Shown here one piece after another: positions 4,686 to 6,262 of a DNA stretch of 6,262 bases (position 1 is the stretch's first letter; every line of letters begins with the position of its first letter). The stretch covers positions 1-6,262 of the forward strand of contig JANPMG010000192.1 in the NCBI GenBank assembly GCA_031422675.1, given 5' to 3'. The DNA is from JAENVU01 sp031422675. Lineage in GTDB: Bacteria > Actinomycetota > Acidimicrobiia > IMCC26256 > JAENVU01. The position numbers were made by a program, and so were the translations under genes. The notes beneath the pieces were generated by a model, which was given only the letters and a program-made list of their open reading frames with translations, did no database searches and was not told where the DNA came from.

Positions 4686-6011
4686 CTACTCGCCGCGGCG
4701 GCGGACGCGGATCTTGATCGGGGTGGGGCCGAGATCGAAGTACTCGCGGATCATCCGTTCGATGTACCGCAGGTACGTGGCCGGCAGGGTGCGAGTAGCG
4801 AACAGGGTGAAGGTCGGCGGGTCGGCGGCGCCCTGGGTGGCGTACAGAATGCGGGGCCGGTGCCGCTTGTCCAGCGGTGGCGGATGCCGCTGTTGGGCCT
4901 CCCGGACGACGCGATTCAGCGCGGCGGTCGGGATCCGCATGTGGTACGCCGTCTCGGCTTCACGCAACGCGGGCAAGACGCTCTTCAGATTCTTCCCGGT
5001 GAGCGCGGACAACTTGAGGGTGGGCGCGTATCCGAGGAAGCCCATGCGATCGGACACGTCGATCTGGATTTGCTCCCGCGCCTCGGTGGCGATGAGATCC
5101 CACTTGTTCAGCACCAACACGATCGCGGTCCCGGCGCCGTCGATGCGCTCGGCGAGCCGCTGGTCCTGATGCGACACCCCCTCGGTGGCGTCGATGACGA
5201 GCAGCGCCGCATCGGCCAGATCCACCGCGTCCAGCGCCCGCAACACCGAGTAGTACTCGGTGTCCTCGTCCACCCGGCTCTTGCGTCGCATCCCCGCGGT
5301 GTCGATGAACTTGAGGGTGCCGTCCTCGGACTCGACGATGGTGTCGATCGTGTCCCGCGTGGTGCCGGGCATGTCGTGGACCACTGTGCGCTCGTCCCCG
5401 ACGAGCCGGTTGAACAACGTGGACTTCCCCACGTTCGGCCGGCCCACGATCGCCACCGAGAACATTCGTTCACCCGCGTCGTCGACTTCGGGTTCGAGGT
5501 CGTCGGGAACCGGAGGGAGTTGCTTGACGAGCGCGTCCAACAGGTCACCACTCCCCCGGCCGTGGATCGCCGACATCGGGTGCGGTTCGCCGAGCCCGAG
5601 CTTCACCAGCGGCCAGATCTCGCGCTCACGCCGGTCGTCATCCGCCTTGTTCGCGACGAGGAGCACGGGACGGTCCGCGCGCTTGAGGATGCGCGCGATC
5701 TGCGCGTCTTCGTCGGTGAGGCCGACGGTGACATCGACAACGACCATGACGACGTCCGCCTCGCGGATCGCGCGCTCGGCCTGGAGACTGACCTGCTTCG
5801 CCAACGGCTCGTCGGTGGCGATCCAGCCGCCGGTGTCGATGATCCGGAAGGCGCGGCCGTTCCAATCGGCCTCGAGTTCCTTGCGGTCACGGGTGACGCC
5901 CGGCTTCTCCTGCACGATGGCTTCCCGCCGGCCGACGATCCGGTTGACGATGGTGGACTTGCCCACGTTCGGACGCCCGACCACCGCAACGACGGGCAAC
6001 GCAGCGCTCAC
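4686..6011 (-). CDS. der: Ribosome biogenesis GTPase Der (EngA)
   Basis: Der is an essential cytoplasmic GTPase that binds the 50S subunit late in its assembly. All parts are present in 441 residues. The first G domain has GRPNVGKS (12-19), PGVTRD (37-42), DTGG (59-62) and NKAD (121-124). The second has GRPNVGKS (190-197), PGTTRD (215-220), DTAG (237-240), NKWD (302-305) and SALTG (335-339). A short acidic linker joins them, and a KH-like domain follows (about 350-436, ending PTPIKIRVRR). Two consecutive Era-type G domains in one chain are unique to this family, and the length is normal. The GTG start at 6011 overlaps the TGA of the DUF512 gene as GTGA and has no strong Shine-Dalgarno of its own, so translation is probably coupled. 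A GC hairpin follows the stop. Confidence 0.98.
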   Translation of the reverse strand: MSAALPVVAVVGRPNVGKSTIVNRIVGRREAIVQEKPGVTRDRKELEADWNGRAFRIIDTGGWIATDEPLAKQVSLQAERAIREADVVMVVVDVTVGLTDEDAQIARILKRADRPVLLVANKADDDRREREIWPLVKLGLGEPHPMSAIHGRGSGDLLDALVKQLPPVPDDLEPEVDDAGERMFSVAIVGRPNVGKSTLFNRLVGDERTVVHDMPGTTRDTIDTIVESEDGTLKFIDTAGMRRKSRVDEDTEYYSVLRALDAVDLADAALLVIDATEGVSHQDQRLAERIDGAGTAIVLVLNKWDLIATEAREQIQIDVSDRMGFLGYAPTLKLSALTGKNLKSVLPALREAETAYHMRIPTAALNRVVREAQQRHPPPLDKRHRPRILYATQGAADPPTFTLFATRTLPATYLRYIERMIREYFDLGPTPIKIRVRRRGE

Positions 6012-6262
6012 GACGGCGCCCCGACGAGCGCGGATCGACGATCGAGCGCGCGCACCAGCGACCCACCGTCGGTGCCGACCACTTCGACCGGCCGTGGGAG
6101 GTCGGCGAGCGTGAGTCCGTCGAGGAACCGATCTTCGGAGAGCACGACATCAGGGATCAGCACGCGTGCTTCGGTGCCGATCTCGGTGAGCGCACGCGCG
6201 AGATCAGCTCCGGTGAGCAGACCGGTCACCGCGATGTTGCCGCCGAAGAACTCATTGGGCAC
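6008..6262 (-). CDS. DUF512 (radical SAM/PDZ-type) protein, C-terminal part only
   Basis: Only the last 84 residues lie in the window; the frame stays open past the right edge, and the GTG at 6260-6262 reads as an internal Val. NEFFGGNIAVTGLLTG, followed by a predicted loop and FLDGLTLADLPRPVEVVGTDGGSLV, matches my memory of the C-terminal DUF512 region, which ends proteins with an N-terminal PDZ-like part and a central radical-SAM-like core. The biochemical function of the family is not established. Genes of this family are often found directly before der in Gram-positive genomes, as here, and the TGA stop overlaps the der GTG, so the pair is almost certainly one operon. The upstream domains and the radical SAM cysteines cannot be checked in this window. 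Confidence 0.8.
   Translation of the reverse strand: MPNEFFGGNIAVTGLLTGADLARALTEIGTEARVLIPDVVLSEDRFLDGLTLADLPRPVEVVGTDGGSLVRALDRRSALVGAPS

Noticed and set aside
5260..6114. Plus-strand frame opposite der
   Set aside because: It is fully antisense to der, with Ser/Arg-rich low-complexity content typical of a shadow of a GC-rich gene.

Overview
The window is GC-rich and uses GTG starts, 4-base stop/start overlaps and TANNNT-type -10 boxes. Its tRNA has an encoded CCA. Together with a DUF512 protein placed directly before der, this suggests a high-GC actinobacterium, possibly an Acidimicrobiia-like lineage. The lineage is an inference; nothing in the window is diagnostic at genus level. Every convincing gene lies on the minus strand, so transcription runs from the right end of the window to the left.

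Right end (6262 to 4686): the C-terminal part of a DUF512/radical-SAM-type protein, cut by the window edge, is joined by a GTGA overlap to a complete der (engA) gene for the double-GTPase 50S ribosome assembly factor. A GC hairpin follows der. Centre right (4603 to 3215): a secreted lipoprotein carries seven PD40/TolB-like propeller motifs and a C-terminal Ig/TIG-like domain.

Centre left (3180 to 319): this looks like a catabolic operon. It holds hydroxymethylglutaryl-CoA lyase, a biotin-dependent acyl-CoA carboxylase carboxyltransferase subunit, and a 75-residue zinc-ribbon membrane protein starting 9 bases after the carboxylase stop. The lyase acts two steps after methylcrotonyl-CoA carboxylase in leucine breakdown, and the acyl-CoA pocket of the carboxylase reads MCC-like rather than PCC-like, so a leucine/isovalerate pathway is the best guess. 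No biotin carboxylase or biotin carrier subunit is present in the window.

The most unusual structure is the lyase/carboxylase junction (2081-2264). An 89-bp unit is tandemly duplicated there with one mismatch. Each unit begins and ends on GTGA, encodes the same 30-codon micro-ORF, and carries its own Shine-Dalgarno sequence and three GC hairpins. The result is an unbroken chain of stop/start overlaps: lyase, micro-ORF, micro-ORF, carboxylase. It looks like a repeat cassette that can enter or expand at a translationally coupled junction without breaking the coupling.

Left end (318 to 1): a 52-base near-perfect palindrome, a good -10 box, and a complete tRNA-Pro(GGG). The last ~100 bases hold no gene, only a weak hairpin and three degenerate copies of an 11-bp direct repeat.
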